From Virgisporangium ochraceum (GTDB lineage Bacteria > Actinomycetota > Actinomycetes > Mycobacteriales > Micromonosporaceae): a DNA stretch of 64,000 bases. Positions 9,021 to 17,065 of the stretch are shown here, in pieces. The notes below the pieces were generated by a model that did not search any database, was not told the DNA's origin, and was given only the letters and a program-made list of their open reading frames with translations. The stretch is taken from positions 21,142-85,141 of the forward strand of contig NZ_BOPH01000003.1 of the NCBI RefSeq assembly GCF_016863655.1, written 5' to 3'. The position numbers and the translations under genes were made by a program. Positions within the stretch are counted from its first letter, which is position 1; each line of letters starts with the position of its first letter.

Positions 9021-9104
9021 GGCGGGTTGCCCGAGCGGCCAATGGGAGCGGACTGTAAATCCGTCGCGAAAGCTACAGAGGTTCGAATCCTCTACCCGCC
9101 ACCA
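9021..9104 (+). tRNA. tRNA-Tyr (anticodon GTA)
   Basis: Class II tRNA with acceptor GGCGGGT (9021-9027) pairing with ACCCGCC (9094-9100), discriminator A, and an encoded CCA at 9102-9104. The anticodon loop CTGTAAA holds GTA at 9055-9057. The variable arm is long, as expected for bacterial tRNA-Tyr, and the T-loop is GTTCGAATC. Its 3' half, from the anticodon loop onward, is repeated exactly at 9930-9979. Confidence 0.95.
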
Positions 9105-9300
9105 GCAGTACCCACGGCCTTCGACCAGCGTGAACGCTGATCGGAGGCCGAACTCGTTGGCCCGGTTCCGGTAGTGCCACAACGCTCACCGCTCGGGGCT
9201 GTGCCGTTCTGGTGTCGGCGCTCGCGGGCGACACGGCGGCCTCAGGCTCGCTACGCTCAGCAGAAGCGGAAGTGGTCCGGCTTCAGGGAGGTGTAGGCCG

Positions 9301-9855
9301 ATGAGCGTTCAGGTCGTCGACCACGTCGGCCCATGGAGCGAAGACGACTACTTTGCTCTCGGCGAGACTACCGACCGGATCGAACTGCTCGATGGGAGCC
9401 TGCTGGTGAGCCCGGCACCGAGCAAGCGCCACCAGCACCTGTCCCGCCGATTGGCCAACGCGTTGGATGAGGCGGCGTCTGCGGCTGGGTTGTGGGTCTT
9501 CGAGGCCGTCAACCTGCGGCTGGCCTCCGGCCGGATCGCCATCCCGGATCTCGTCGTCGCCGACACCGACGACGAGGGTGTGGTCGTCGAGGCCGGCGAA
9601 GTCGTCCTGGTGGGCGAGGTCGTGTCGCCCGGTAACGCGGCGGCCGACCGGCTCGTGAAGATGCAGCTCTACGCGGCCGCCCGGATCGGCTGGTACCTGC
9701 TCATCGAGCAGGAGCAAGGGCAACTGACGCTGCGCCTGTTCCGCCTCGACGGCGAGCACTACGTTGAGCACGCCATCGCGAAGAGCGGCGAGGTGCTTAC
9801 CTCTGACGAGCCGTTCGCGTTCACGCTCGACACCCGGACGATCCCTACCAGGTAG
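9301..9855 (+). CDS. Uma2 family endonuclease-fold protein (DUF820)
   Basis: 184 residues, complete. Uma2/DUF820 proteins have a PD-(D/E)xK restriction-endonuclease fold. Here the core is [36 protein letters not shown] (catalytic Asp), VLVGEVVSP (catalytic Glu) and [11 protein letters not shown]. The ATG at 9301 is preceded by GGGAGG at 9286-9291. Substrate and biological role of the family are unknown; it is greatly expanded in some cyanobacteria and actinomycetes. It lies just after tRNA-Tyr and has a broken tandem copy at 10105. Confidence 0.88.
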   Translation: MSVQVVDHVGPWSEDDYFALGETTDRIELLDGSLLVSPAPSKRHQHLSRRLANALDEAASAAGLWVFEAVNLRLASGRIAIPDLVVADTDDEGVVVEAGEVVLVGEVVSPGNAAADRLVKMQLYAAARIGWYLLIEQEQGQLTLRLFRLDGEHYVEHAIAKSGEVLTSDEPFAFTLDTRTIPTR

Positions 9856-9929
9856 CCACGGAGAATACGCGGAGAAGATGCCGCGTCGACGGCACGGAAC
9901 CACAGGTCAGAGCTGTTTCGACGCTCGCT

Positions 9930-9979
9930 CTGTAAATCCGTCGCGAAAGCTACAGAGGTTCGAATCCTCTACCCGCCAC
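9930..9979 (+). repeat. Duplicated 3' half of tRNA-Tyr (att-like or tandem-duplication scar)
   Basis: Fifty bases identical to 9053-9102, running from the anticodon loop to the first C of CCA. Similarity continues imperfectly downstream (both copies go on to a CGCAGTA- or AGCAGTA-like stretch then CACGGCCT). No 5' half exists here, so it cannot be a functional tRNA. The repeat spacing is 877 nt, and each copy is followed by a Uma2 gene with a near-identical leader. Confidence 0.92.
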
Positions 9980-10104
9980 ACGCAGTACACACGGCCTCTG
10001 ACCTCGACTTCTCCGGGACAGGGGCCGATCTTGTTGGTACCGCCGTCAGGTCCCCATAGCTTGGTAGCAGTGTGAGGTGGTCCGGCTCCTGGAGGTGTAG
10101 GCCG

Positions 10105-10656
10105 ATGAGCGTTCAGGTCGTCGACCACGTCGGCCGTGGAGCGAAGACGAACACTTCGCGCTGGGCGAGACGACAGACCGGATCGAGCTGATCTATGGGA
10201 GCCTTGTCGTGACTCCGGCGCCGACCATGAGTCACCAGCGCCTCTCCCGCCGCATCGCCAACGCGCTCGATGAGGCCGCAACGCCTTCCGGTTTGTTCGT
10301 CTACGAGGCGATCAACGTCCGGTTGCATACCGGCGCATCGCGAGCCCGGACATCGCCGTGGTCGACGTAGACCGGAGGGAGTAGTCGTCGACGCCTCACG
10401 GCTACCGCTGATCAGCGAGATCGTGCCGCCGAGCGACGCCGTCATGGATCGGGTTCTCAAAATGGGCCTGTACGCAGCGGCCGGTATCGGCTGGTACCTG
10501 CTCATCGAGCACGAGCCGGTCAACTCGCTCACCCTGCGCCTCAACGAACTCGACGGCCGGCACTACGTCGAGCGGGCCATGGCCAGGCAGGGCGAGATCC
10601 TGACCTCCGAGCGCCCGTTTCCGTTCACGCTGGACACCCGTTCACTCGTCCGTTGA
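10105..10656 (+). pseudogene. Broken second copy of the Uma2 gene
   Basis: The leader GGAGGTGTAGGCCGATG and first nine codons are the same as in the copy at 9301. Then one base is missing at about 10133 (GGCCGTGG against GGCCCATGG), and the frame stops after about 28 codons. Further indels occur near 10330, and a stop follows near 10384. The C-terminal third is again recognisable in another frame ([22 protein letters not shown]) up to 10656. The missing part includes the Asp/Glu catalytic stretch, so it is not expected to be functional. Confidence 0.88.
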
Positions 10657-10841
10657 GCGGTGCCCCCACGGGCGACGACGGCACGGCGGTCGTGGAGGCG
10701 GTGCGGAACAACGTCAACCGCCTGGTCGGCGGTGACCCTGAGTTCATGCAGGGCAGGGTCGACGCGTTCGGGACGCTGGTCGGGATCCGGCCGGGGACGG
10801 GGCGGCGGTGCCGTCGCTGCGGCCGGAGGGTCGGGGCTGGG

Positions 10842-11804
10842 TCAGAGCGCCACCTTGACGCCGACCGTCAGGATCAGTTGGACCAGTGACAGCGGCACCA
10901 GGACCAGCCAGCACAACCGCTGCAGCTGGTCCTCGCGCAGCCTCGGATAGGCGACCCGCAGCCAGATCACCACGAAGCTCACCGCCCCCACCTTGAGCAG
11001 CGTCCACAACCAACCCAGTTCGGCGTCCAGGAACGGGCCTTTCCAACCACCCAGGAAGAGGACCGTGGTCAGCGCCGCGATCACGACGATCCCCACGTAC
11101 TCGGCCAGGAGGAAGAAGGCGAACCGCAGGCCGGTGTACTCGGTCATGTAACCGAAGACGAGTTCGGAGTCGGCGATCGGCATGTCGAACGGTGGCCTGC
11201 GGATCTCGGCCAGGCCCGCCACGAAGAACACGAACAGGGCCGGCGCCTGCCAGAGCAGCCACCACGGACGCCACGCGTCGACGATCCCGGACAGGCTCAG
11301 CGTGCCCGCCGCCATCGCGACACTGGCCGCCGCCAACACGAACGGCAGCTCGTAGCCGAGCAGCTGGGCCGCCGCGCGCAGGCCGCCCAGCAGCGCATAC
11401 TTGTTCGCCGACGCCCAGGCGGCCATCAGCACCGCCACCACCCCGACGCCGACCACGGCCAGCACGAAGAACAACCCGATGTCGAGCGGCTGCGCCACCA
11501 ACCCGCTCGGCCCCAGCGGAATCACCAGCAGCACCACGAGGTACGGCACCAGCGCGATCACCGGGGCCAGCCGGAACACCTGGCGGTCCGCGTCGCGCGG
11601 GGTGATGTCCTCCTTCTGCACGAACTTCACACCGTCGGCGATCAGTTGCGCCCAGCCGTGGAAGGCACCGGCGTACATCGGACCGAGGCGGCCCTGCATG
11701 TGCGCCATCACCTTGTGCTCGGTCTGGCCCACGAGCAGCGGCAGCGTCAGGAACGCGCCCACCACGGCGAGCACCCGGATCGCCAGCTCCACCCAGACCG
11801 GCAT
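10842..11804 (-). CDS. nuoH: NADH-quinone oxidoreductase subunit H
   Basis: 320 residues, eight or so transmembrane segments. NuoH lines the quinone chamber of complex I. Family stretches are EHKVMAHMQGRLGP, GVKFVQKEDITPRDADR, AEIRRPPFDMPIADSELV and YMTEYTGLRFAFFLLAEY, which includes the conserved acidic cluster facing the quinone site. The ATG at 11802-11804 sits one base after the nuoC stop, so the two are coupled. It is leftward, opposite to nuoI-N, although NuoH and NuoI are normally consecutive in one operon. Confidence 0.95.
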   Translation of the reverse strand: MPVWVELAIRVLAVVGAFLTLPLLVGQTEHKVMAHMQGRLGPMYAGAFHGWAQLIADGVKFVQKEDITPRDADRQVFRLAPVIALVPYLVVLLVIPLGPSGLVAQPLDIGLFFVLAVVGVGVVAVLMAAWASANKYALLGGLRAAAQLLGYELPFVLAAASVAMAAGTLSLSGIVDAWRPWWLLWQAPALFVFFVAGLAEIRRPPFDMPIADSELVFGYMTEYTGLRFAFFLLAEYVGIVVIAALTTVLFLGGWKGPFLDAELGWLWTLLKVGAVSFVVIWLRVAYPRLREDQLQRLCWLVLVPLSLVQLILTVGVKVAL

Positions 11805-11805
11805 G

Positions 11806-12702
11806 TCACTCACTCTCCGTCGTGGGCGGGGTCGAAGGGGGGTCGTCGGTGGCAGAGGTCCGCGGCGGGTCGGCGGCAGCGGACGCCCGTGGCGGGCGAT
11901 CGGCCCGCGGCGTACCAGGAGAGCCGGCGGACGCCCGTGGCGGGCGATCGGCCCGCGGCGTACCAGGAGCGCCGGCTGCCCGCGGGGGGCGGGCTTCGGG
12001 CTCGGGCGGGAGCGCGCCGGCGTTCGGGCCCCACTCCCGGGGGTCGGGGACGCCCATCGCGCGCATCGGTTGGCGTTTGGCCGGCCCGCCGTGACCGCTC
12101 TCGCCCGGCTCCTTCGCACCAGGCCAGGGCTTCGCGGCGCGGGTGGCCAGCACGAACTCCTTGCGCAGCGGGTGGCCCTCGAACTCGTCGGGCAGGAGGA
12201 GTGGCCGGTCGTCACCCGGGTCGGTGAACGTGATGCCGAACATCTCGCGCGTCTCGCGCTCGTGCCAGGCCGCACCGGGATAAAGGTCCACGATGGACGG
12301 TGCCAGCGGCGCCTCCCGGTCGGCCAGCCTGGCGCGCAGGAGCACGCCGTGCCGCTTGCGCACCGACCAGAGGTGCACCACCAGGTCGAAGCCGCCGTCC
12401 TGCTCGTCGACCGCGGAGAGCCAGTCGAAGAAGTCCATGCCGAGCTCGGCATCGTCGCGAGCGGCCTGCACGGCGGCCCGCCACCGGCCCACGGGAACGT
12501 CGACGGTGGCCCGGGCGAACGGGCCACCGCCAGAGACCGTTCGCGCGACAGCGCCCTGGGCCGCTGCCGCCGTACCGGTTTCGGTACCTATAGTTCCGGT
12601 CACCGCACCGGCGTCACCTGAAGGCTCGTCGACGACGGAGCGTTCGGGGCGCGGCTGGCCCAGCAACGACGACAGCCTTGCCCCGATCTCGTCCGGCGTC
12701 AT
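11806..12702 (-). CDS. nuoC: NADH-quinone oxidoreductase subunit C, with long Pro-rich tail
   Basis: 298 residues. NuoC is the 30-kDa peripheral subunit of complex I near NuoB/NuoD. The core is at about 65-185: DFFDWLSAVDEQDGGFDLVV, then the signature HERETREMFGITF and GHPLRKEFVL. The first 60 residues are an Ala/Thr-rich extension. The last 100 or so (from GGPAKRQPMRAMG) are a Pro/Arg/Ala-rich tail that contains a 16-residue tandem repeat. Most NuoC proteins end soon after the PLRKE motif or fuse to NuoD; here NuoD is absent. The ATG is at 12700-12702. Confidence 0.92.
   Translation of the reverse strand: MTPDEIGARLSSLLGQPRPERSVVDEPSGDAGAVTGTIGTETGTAAAAQGAVARTVSGGGPFARATVDVPVGRWRAAVQAARDDAELGMDFFDWLSAVDEQDGGFDLVVHLWSVRKRHGVLLRARLADREAPLAPSIVDLYPGAAWHERETREMFGITFTDPGDDRPLLLPDEFEGHPLRKEFVLATRAAKPWPGAKEPGESGHGGPAKRQPMRAMGVPDPREWGPNAGALPPEPEARPPRAAGAPGTPRADRPPRASAGSPGTPRADRPPRASAAADPPRTSATDDPPSTPPTTESE
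11881..11976. repeat. Two tandem 48-bp repeats inside nuoC
   Basis: Units 11881-11928 and 11929-11976 differ at one base. The period is a multiple of three, so the reading frame holds and NuoC gains two copies of a 16-residue Pro/Arg-rich unit (PGTPRADRPPRASA plus two residues). Confidence 0.9.
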
Positions 12703-12728
12703 TCCGGCATCGTACTGACCGGCGGCGG

Positions 12729-14030
12729 TTACAGGCCGGGCAGCTTTCCGTTGCGGAACAGGTCGACGAAGGTCTGGTGATCCTCGCGGGCCTGGGCACC
12801 GTAGGCGTGCGCGAAGTCGACGAGCATGCGGCGGAAGCCCGGCTCGTCCCTGTCGACGGCCGCGACGATCGCCTCCTCGGTGGAGTAGTCGACCAGGCCG
12901 TGCGACGACTCGTCGTCGGCGACCGAGTGCATGCGCGCGACGGCCCGACCCAGGTCGCTCACCACCTGCGCGAGCGCCTCCGGCTCGTTGACGTCGGCCC
13001 AGTCGAGGTCGGCCGCGTACGGCGAGACCTCGGCGACGATCTGACCCACACCGTCGAGCTCGGTGTAGCCGACCCACGGGTCGGCGTGCGCCTGCAACGC
13101 CTGCTGCGACTCGCACGTCCGGTGGCCCTGGTGCTTGAAGTAGGCCCGGACATTCTCGTCCTGGATCCACCGGGAGACCGCCGGCACCTGGGCCTGCTTC
13201 ATGTAGACGATGATGTCGTTCTCCAGGGCCTGCGTGTGGCCCTCGAGCAGCAGGTTGTACGACGGCAGCCCGGCCGAGCCGATGCCGACGCCCTTGCGGA
13301 GCACGACGTCCTTCACGATGAACTCGGTCGGCCGGTTCAGCCGGGCCGGCGGAAGCGTCGTGAGGTAGTCGGCGAAGGCCGCCTCCACCTTCTTCCGGGT
13401 CTTCTTGTCGACCTCGTACACGCCCTCGCGCATCGTGAAGTGGCGCTCGTAGTCCTCGACCTTGGTCTGCTCGGCGAGCATGTCGATGCGGGCGCTGAGC
13501 CGGGCCTCCTGGAGCACCCGGTGGATCACGCCCTCGGTGTTGTCGAGCGTGAGCGAGCCGATCGCGTCGTCGCCACCCTTCGCGATCGCCCGGATCTCCT
13601 TGAGGTAGGCGTCGGTGAACGCCTTGACGAGGTCGCTGATCGTGTCGTCGCTGAGCGCCTTGGCGAACCCGATGAGCGCGACGCTGGCGACGAACCGCTT
13701 GAGGTCCCAGGTGAACGGGCCGACGTACGCCTCGTCGAAGTCGTTCACGTTGAACACGAGGATGCCCTCGGAGTTCATGTAGGTGCCGAAGTTCTCGGCG
13801 TGCAGGTCGCCGTGGATCCAGACGCGGCTGGTGCGCTCGTCGAGGAACGGGTCCTTCTCGTGGGTGACGTCGGCGTAGAAGAGGCACGCGCTGCCCCGAT
13901 AGAAGGCAAACGAAGAGCCGGCCATCTTACGGAATTTTCGGCGGAAGGCGCCAGGGTCGCGGGCCATCAACTCGCCGAATTCACTCGAAAGAACATCGAC
14001 GATCTGATCTGCGCGAGATTTTTCGGTCAC
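12729..14030 (-). CDS. DUF2252 family protein (kinase-like fold)
   Basis: 433 residues, full length for DUF2252. The family has a distant relation to aminoglycoside phosphotransferase/choline kinase folds. Here one sees VWIHGDLHAENFGTY near residue 70-85 and FNVNDFDEAYVGPFTWDLKR shortly after, the expected catalytic-loop and metal-binding positions. FYRGSACLFYAD near the N-terminus is also typical. No substrate is known. The GTG at 14028-14030 is the start. It lies between nuoC and the Uma2 pair and interrupts what would otherwise be a nuoB-nuoC-nuoH unit. The upstream gap contains two DnaA-box-like 9-mers. Confidence 0.88.
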   Translation of the reverse strand: MTEKSRADQIVDVLSSEFGELMARDPGAFRRKFRKMAGSSFAFYRGSACLFYADVTHEKDPFLDERTSRVWIHGDLHAENFGTYMNSEGILVFNVNDFDEAYVGPFTWDLKRFVASVALIGFAKALSDDTISDLVKAFTDAYLKEIRAIAKGGDDAIGSLTLDNTEGVIHRVLQEARLSARIDMLAEQTKVEDYERHFTMREGVYEVDKKTRKKVEAAFADYLTTLPPARLNRPTEFIVKDVVLRKGVGIGSAGLPSYNLLLEGHTQALENDIIVYMKQAQVPAVSRWIQDENVRAYFKHQGHRTCESQQALQAHADPWVGYTELDGVGQIVAEVSPYAADLDWADVNEPEALAQVVSDLGRAVARMHSVADDESSHGLVDYSTEEAIVAAVDRDEPGFRRMLVDFAHAYGAQAREDHQTFVDLFRNGKLPGL

Positions 14031-14202
14031 GGCTCTTGCCTCCTCTTGTCGGAAATCACGGTAGTCGAGCAGCGCTTTCCCGGTTGTCCACAGGGTTATC
14101 CCCAGATCTTGATCGTCCAGAAAACTGGCCGAAGGACGTTCCCAGACATCTCTGACTCAGAAAGGCTTGACGGAAATGAATTCCGACCCCTGGGGAGGCA
14201 CC

Positions 14203-14616
14203 ATGACTCGTGTGACGGCCGACGACGCAGACATCCACGACGCCCCGATCTGGCTACCCGGCGAGTGGACGGTCGACGACCTCGAAAGCACACCCGACGA
14301 CGGACGCCGGTACGAACTCTTCGACGGGAAGATGGTCGTGAGCCCGGCACCGATCAACCTGCACCAGCTGGCGCTCCGGGCGATCTTCCTGTCGAAGGGC
14401 AGCCGCAAGCTCGACCTGGAGGTCAAGGCCCAGGCGTACGCGACCAACGGCGTCGACCTGTACTGGACCTTCGATCCACGAAAGCGCCACGTCGTGGCAC
14501 GGCGGCGCCACGGCCTCGCGTACGTCGAGATCGCCACGGCGTCGGGCGGGCAGCGGGTCCGGCTCGACGAGCCGTTCCCCGTCGAGATCTGCCCGGCGGA
14601 GCTCGTCCGTGTCTAG
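14203..14616 (+). pseudogene. Uma2-family gene with internal deletion of the catalytic core
   Basis: The frame from ATG 14203 (SD GGGAGG at 14193-14198) encodes 137 residues. The N-terminal part is normal for Uma2: LPGEWTVDDLESTPDDGRRY, then ELFDGKMVVSPAPINLHQLA. After RAIFLSKG it jumps directly to SRKLDLEVKAQAYATNGVDL, which in intact members follows the VPDLVVV and VEVVSPSSR strands. About 60 residues holding the Asp and Glu of the PD-(D/E)xK site are thus missing, with no frameshift. The frame is open, so a protein may be made, but it should be inactive as a nuclease. It overlaps the next gene by 8 nt. An in-frame upstream TTG at 14167 lacks an SD. Confidence 0.75.
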
Positions 14617-15088
14617 GCGGGAGGTAATCGACGGGGCGGTTCTCGTTCAGCCCACCCCTTTCCCGTTCCACCAGCGGGCCGCCAGGAACCTGTTCCGGGT
14701 GCTGGACCGGCCCTGCCCACGCAGCCTGGAGGTCTTCACCTGGCTGGAGTTCAGTCCACAGGAGACCCGCACCTTCGTACCCGACCTCCTGGTGGTCCGG
14801 CGGGGAGCGGTACCGGACGAGTCGCCGATGACCGAGCCGCCGGTGCTCATCGTCGAGGTCATCGACGACGCGAGCCGGCTCTGGGACCGCTGGGTGAAGC
14901 CGACGGCCTACGCCAGGGCCGGTGTCGAGCACTACTGGCACCTCGACCCGCGCATCCCCGAGTTCGTCGCCTACCGGCTGGTCGGCGACGGATACCGGGA
15001 AGTGGTCACCGCACGGGGAGACGAGCGGGTCGGGTTCGATGTGCCGATGCTGGTCGAGATCTGCCCCGGACGGCTGGCTAGGGCTTGA
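14609..15088 (+). CDS. Uma2 family protein, short N-terminus
   Basis: 159 residues from GTG 14609, which overlaps the preceding gene. The catalytic elements are present: VPDLLVVRR (Asp) and PVLIVEVIDDASRLWDRWVK (Glu), then AYARAGVEHYWHLDP. The family's first 25-30 residues before the E(V/L)IDG strand are missing, and the protein starts almost at that strand (REVIDGAVLV). It may depend on its overlapping partner, or it is N-terminally eroded. It is convergent with nuoB, with no gap between the stops. Confidence 0.8.
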   Translation: MSRREVIDGAVLVQPTPFPFHQRAARNLFRVLDRPCPRSLEVFTWLEFSPQETRTFVPDLLVVRRGAVPDESPMTEPPVLIVEVIDDASRLWDRWVKPTAYARAGVEHYWHLDPRIPEFVAYRLVGDGYREVVTARGDERVGFDVPMLVEICPGRLARA

Positions 15089-15604
15089 TCAACGCTGAGG
15101 CTTGACCAGCGGCGCCTGGAGAGACAGCGGGTCGGGGCGGTGCACGCCGCCGCCCAGGCCCGCCTGCTCGCCGGCGATCTTCTCCTGCAGCCGCAGGATG
15201 CCGTGGAGCAGCGCCTCCGGACGGGGCGGACAGCCGGGCACGTACACGTCCACCGGGATCAGCTGGTCGACGCCCTTGGTCACCGAGTACGAGTCCCAGT
15301 ACGGGCCGCCCGAGTTGGAGCAGGCGCCGAACGAGATGACGTACTTCGGCTCGGGCATCTGGTCGTAGAGACGCTTGATCGCCGGGGCCATCTTGTCGGT
15401 GACCGTGCCCGACACGACCATCAGGTCGGCCTGCCGCGGGCCGTGGGCGAACGGGATCACGCCCATGCGCATGAAGTCGTGGCGGCCCATCGAGGTGGCG
15501 ATGAACTCGATCGCGCAGCAGGCCAGCCCGAAGTTGAACACCCACAGCGAGTACCGCCGGCCCCAGTTGAGCACGAAGCGGATCGGCTCACCCAGCACGC
15601 TCAT
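15089..15604 (-). CDS. nuoB: NADH-quinone oxidoreductase subunit B
   Basis: 171 residues. NuoB holds cluster N2, the last iron-sulfur centre before quinone. All four ligands are present: tandem Cys 29-30 in [10 protein letters not shown], Cys 95 in [10 protein letters not shown] and Cys 125 in VPGCPPRPE. The length is normal, with a short tail after [13 protein letters not shown]. It stands alone on the minus strand, 1.1 kb from DUF2252 and 2.4 kb from nuoC. Nothing of nuoA, normally adjacent, is visible upstream, where a decarboxylase gene ends at 15620. Confidence 0.95.
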   Translation of the reverse strand: MSVLGEPIRFVLNWGRRYSLWVFNFGLACCAIEFIATSMGRHDFMRMGVIPFAHGPRQADLMVVSGTVTDKMAPAIKRLYDQMPEPKYVISFGACSNSGGPYWDSYSVTKGVDQLIPVDVYVPGCPPRPEALLHGILRLQEKIAGEQAGLGGGVHRPDPLSLQAPLVKPQR

Positions 15605-15619
15605 GAGCAGAGCCTATCC

Positions 15620-17065
15620 CTACGCCTCAGCCGGGCCGGGGCGCTGCAACAGGTCGAGCACCGCCACGAGGAGCTTCTCCCGCACCGGCACCGGCGCGGC
15701 GTCCAGCACGGCGTTGATCATGGCTGTGCCGTTCGTGGGGCTGCCCGCGGTCAGGTCCAGGCCGACCGCGGCGGCCAGTTCCGCCACCACGTCGGGGGTC
15801 AGGGTCGCGGGGTCGAGCGTGTCCAGGCCGTCGAACGGTGCCAGCGCCGGGCCCCTCTCACGGGACCCGCGCACAGCGGCTTCCAGCGCACCGGCGAACT
15901 CGGTCACGTGCGGCTCGACCGCGGCCGTGACGGTCAGGTGGGCCGTGCGGCCGATCCCGGCGAACGACATCTGCGGCTGGATGTGCCAGCCCTGCGCGGC
16001 GAGCTCGTCGGCCAGCACGAACACGTCCACCGCGGGGTCGTCCGACCGGAACGCGACCACCGGCGACTCCGGCTCGTCGACGAGAAGCGCCAACGGCGGG
16101 ACCGCCCTCACCGCGTCGGCCAGGCCGCGCGTCGCGGCCAGCGCCGACCCGGCCAGCGAACGGTAGCCGTCGCGGCCCAGGTGCTGCAGCACCGCCCACG
16201 CCGCCGCGATCGGACCGCCGGCCCGGGTGGACGCGACGGTGGCGTTCACCACCCCGTACCCGGGCCAGCCGGCGTACCCGAAGTACTGCGGCTCCCGCAG
16301 CGCCGCCGTGCGGTGCAGCAGCACCGACACGCCCTTCGGGCAGTAGGCGTACTTGTGGAGGTCGACCGACACCGAGGTGACCCCCGGCACCGAGAAGTCG
16401 AACGGTTCGCCGGCGACGCCCAGGTCGCGCCAGAACGGCAGGATCCAGCCGCCGAAGCAGGCGTCGACGTGGCACCGCACGTTCTTCGCCGCGGCGGCCG
16501 CGGCGATCTCGGTGACCGGGTCGACCACCCCGTGCGGGTACGCCGGCGCCGACGCCACCACGAGCACGGTGTCGGGTCCGATCGCCTCCTCGATCGCCGA
16601 CGGCGAGACCCGCAGCGTCGCCGGGTCGACCGGGACCACGTCCAGCGCCACCTTCAGGTACGCGCCGGCCTTCGCGAACGCCGGGTGCGCCGACGACGGC
16701 AGCACGATCCGCGGCGCCGTGACGTCGGGCCGCGCGTCGCGGGCCGCCTTCACCGCCAGGAGCACCGACTCCGTGCCGCCGGACGTGAGGCTGCCCGCGG
16801 TGTCGTCGCCCCCGAGCAGCGACGCCGCGGCGGCGACGATGTCGTTCTCCATCCGCAGGAGCGAGGGGAAGGCCGTCGGGTCGAGGCCGTTCGTCGAGGC
16901 CGCCAGGCCGTGCGCCCGCAGTGCGAGATCATCGAGACCGGGGACAGCGGCGTCGTACACGTACGCGAACAGCTTCCCGCCGTGGGTGGGCAGGTCCCGG
17001 GACCGTAGGGCGGCCACCTCGGCGAGGATCTCCGCGGTGGACCGTCCGCTCTCCGGCAGACTCAC
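15620..17065 (-). CDS. PLP-dependent decarboxylase/lyase, sphingosine-1-phosphate-lyase-like
   Basis: 481 residues, fold-type I, group II decarboxylase superfamily. Features are SGGTESVLLAVKAARD, HVDACFGGW (Asp that contacts the PLP ring), and VSVDLHKYAYCPKG with the Schiff-base Lys at residue 238. YAYCPKG and the overall pattern are closer to sphingosine-1-phosphate lyase than to glutamate decarboxylase. Substrate is unknown. GTG 17063-17065 overlaps the stop of the transporter gene by 4 nt, so enzyme and transporter are coupled. The transported compound may be the enzyme's substrate or product (inference). Confidence 0.85.
   Translation of the reverse strand: MSLPESGRSTAEILAEVAALRSRDLPTHGGKLFAYVYDAAVPGLDDLALRAHGLAASTNGLDPTAFPSLLRMENDIVAAAASLLGGDDTAGSLTSGGTESVLLAVKAARDARPDVTAPRIVLPSSAHPAFAKAGAYLKVALDVVPVDPATLRVSPSAIEEAIGPDTVLVVASAPAYPHGVVDPVTEIAAAAAAKNVRCHVDACFGGWILPFWRDLGVAGEPFDFSVPGVTSVSVDLHKYAYCPKGVSVLLHRTAALREPQYFGYAGWPGYGVVNATVASTRAGGPIAAAWAVLQHLGRDGYRSLAGSALAATRGLADAVRAVPPLALLVDEPESPVVAFRSDDPAVDVFVLADELAAQGWHIQPQMSFAGIGRTAHLTVTAAVEPHVTEFAGALEAAVRGSRERGPALAPFDGLDTLDPATLTPDVVAELAAAVGLDLTAGSPTNGTAMINAVLDAAPVPVREKLLVAVLDLLQRPGPAEA

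Noticed and set aside
10653..10889. Rightward 78-codon frame after the Uma2 pseudogene
   Set aside because: TTG start inside a dead gene, Arg-rich end running over the nuoH terminus, no recognisable domain. Probably more debris.
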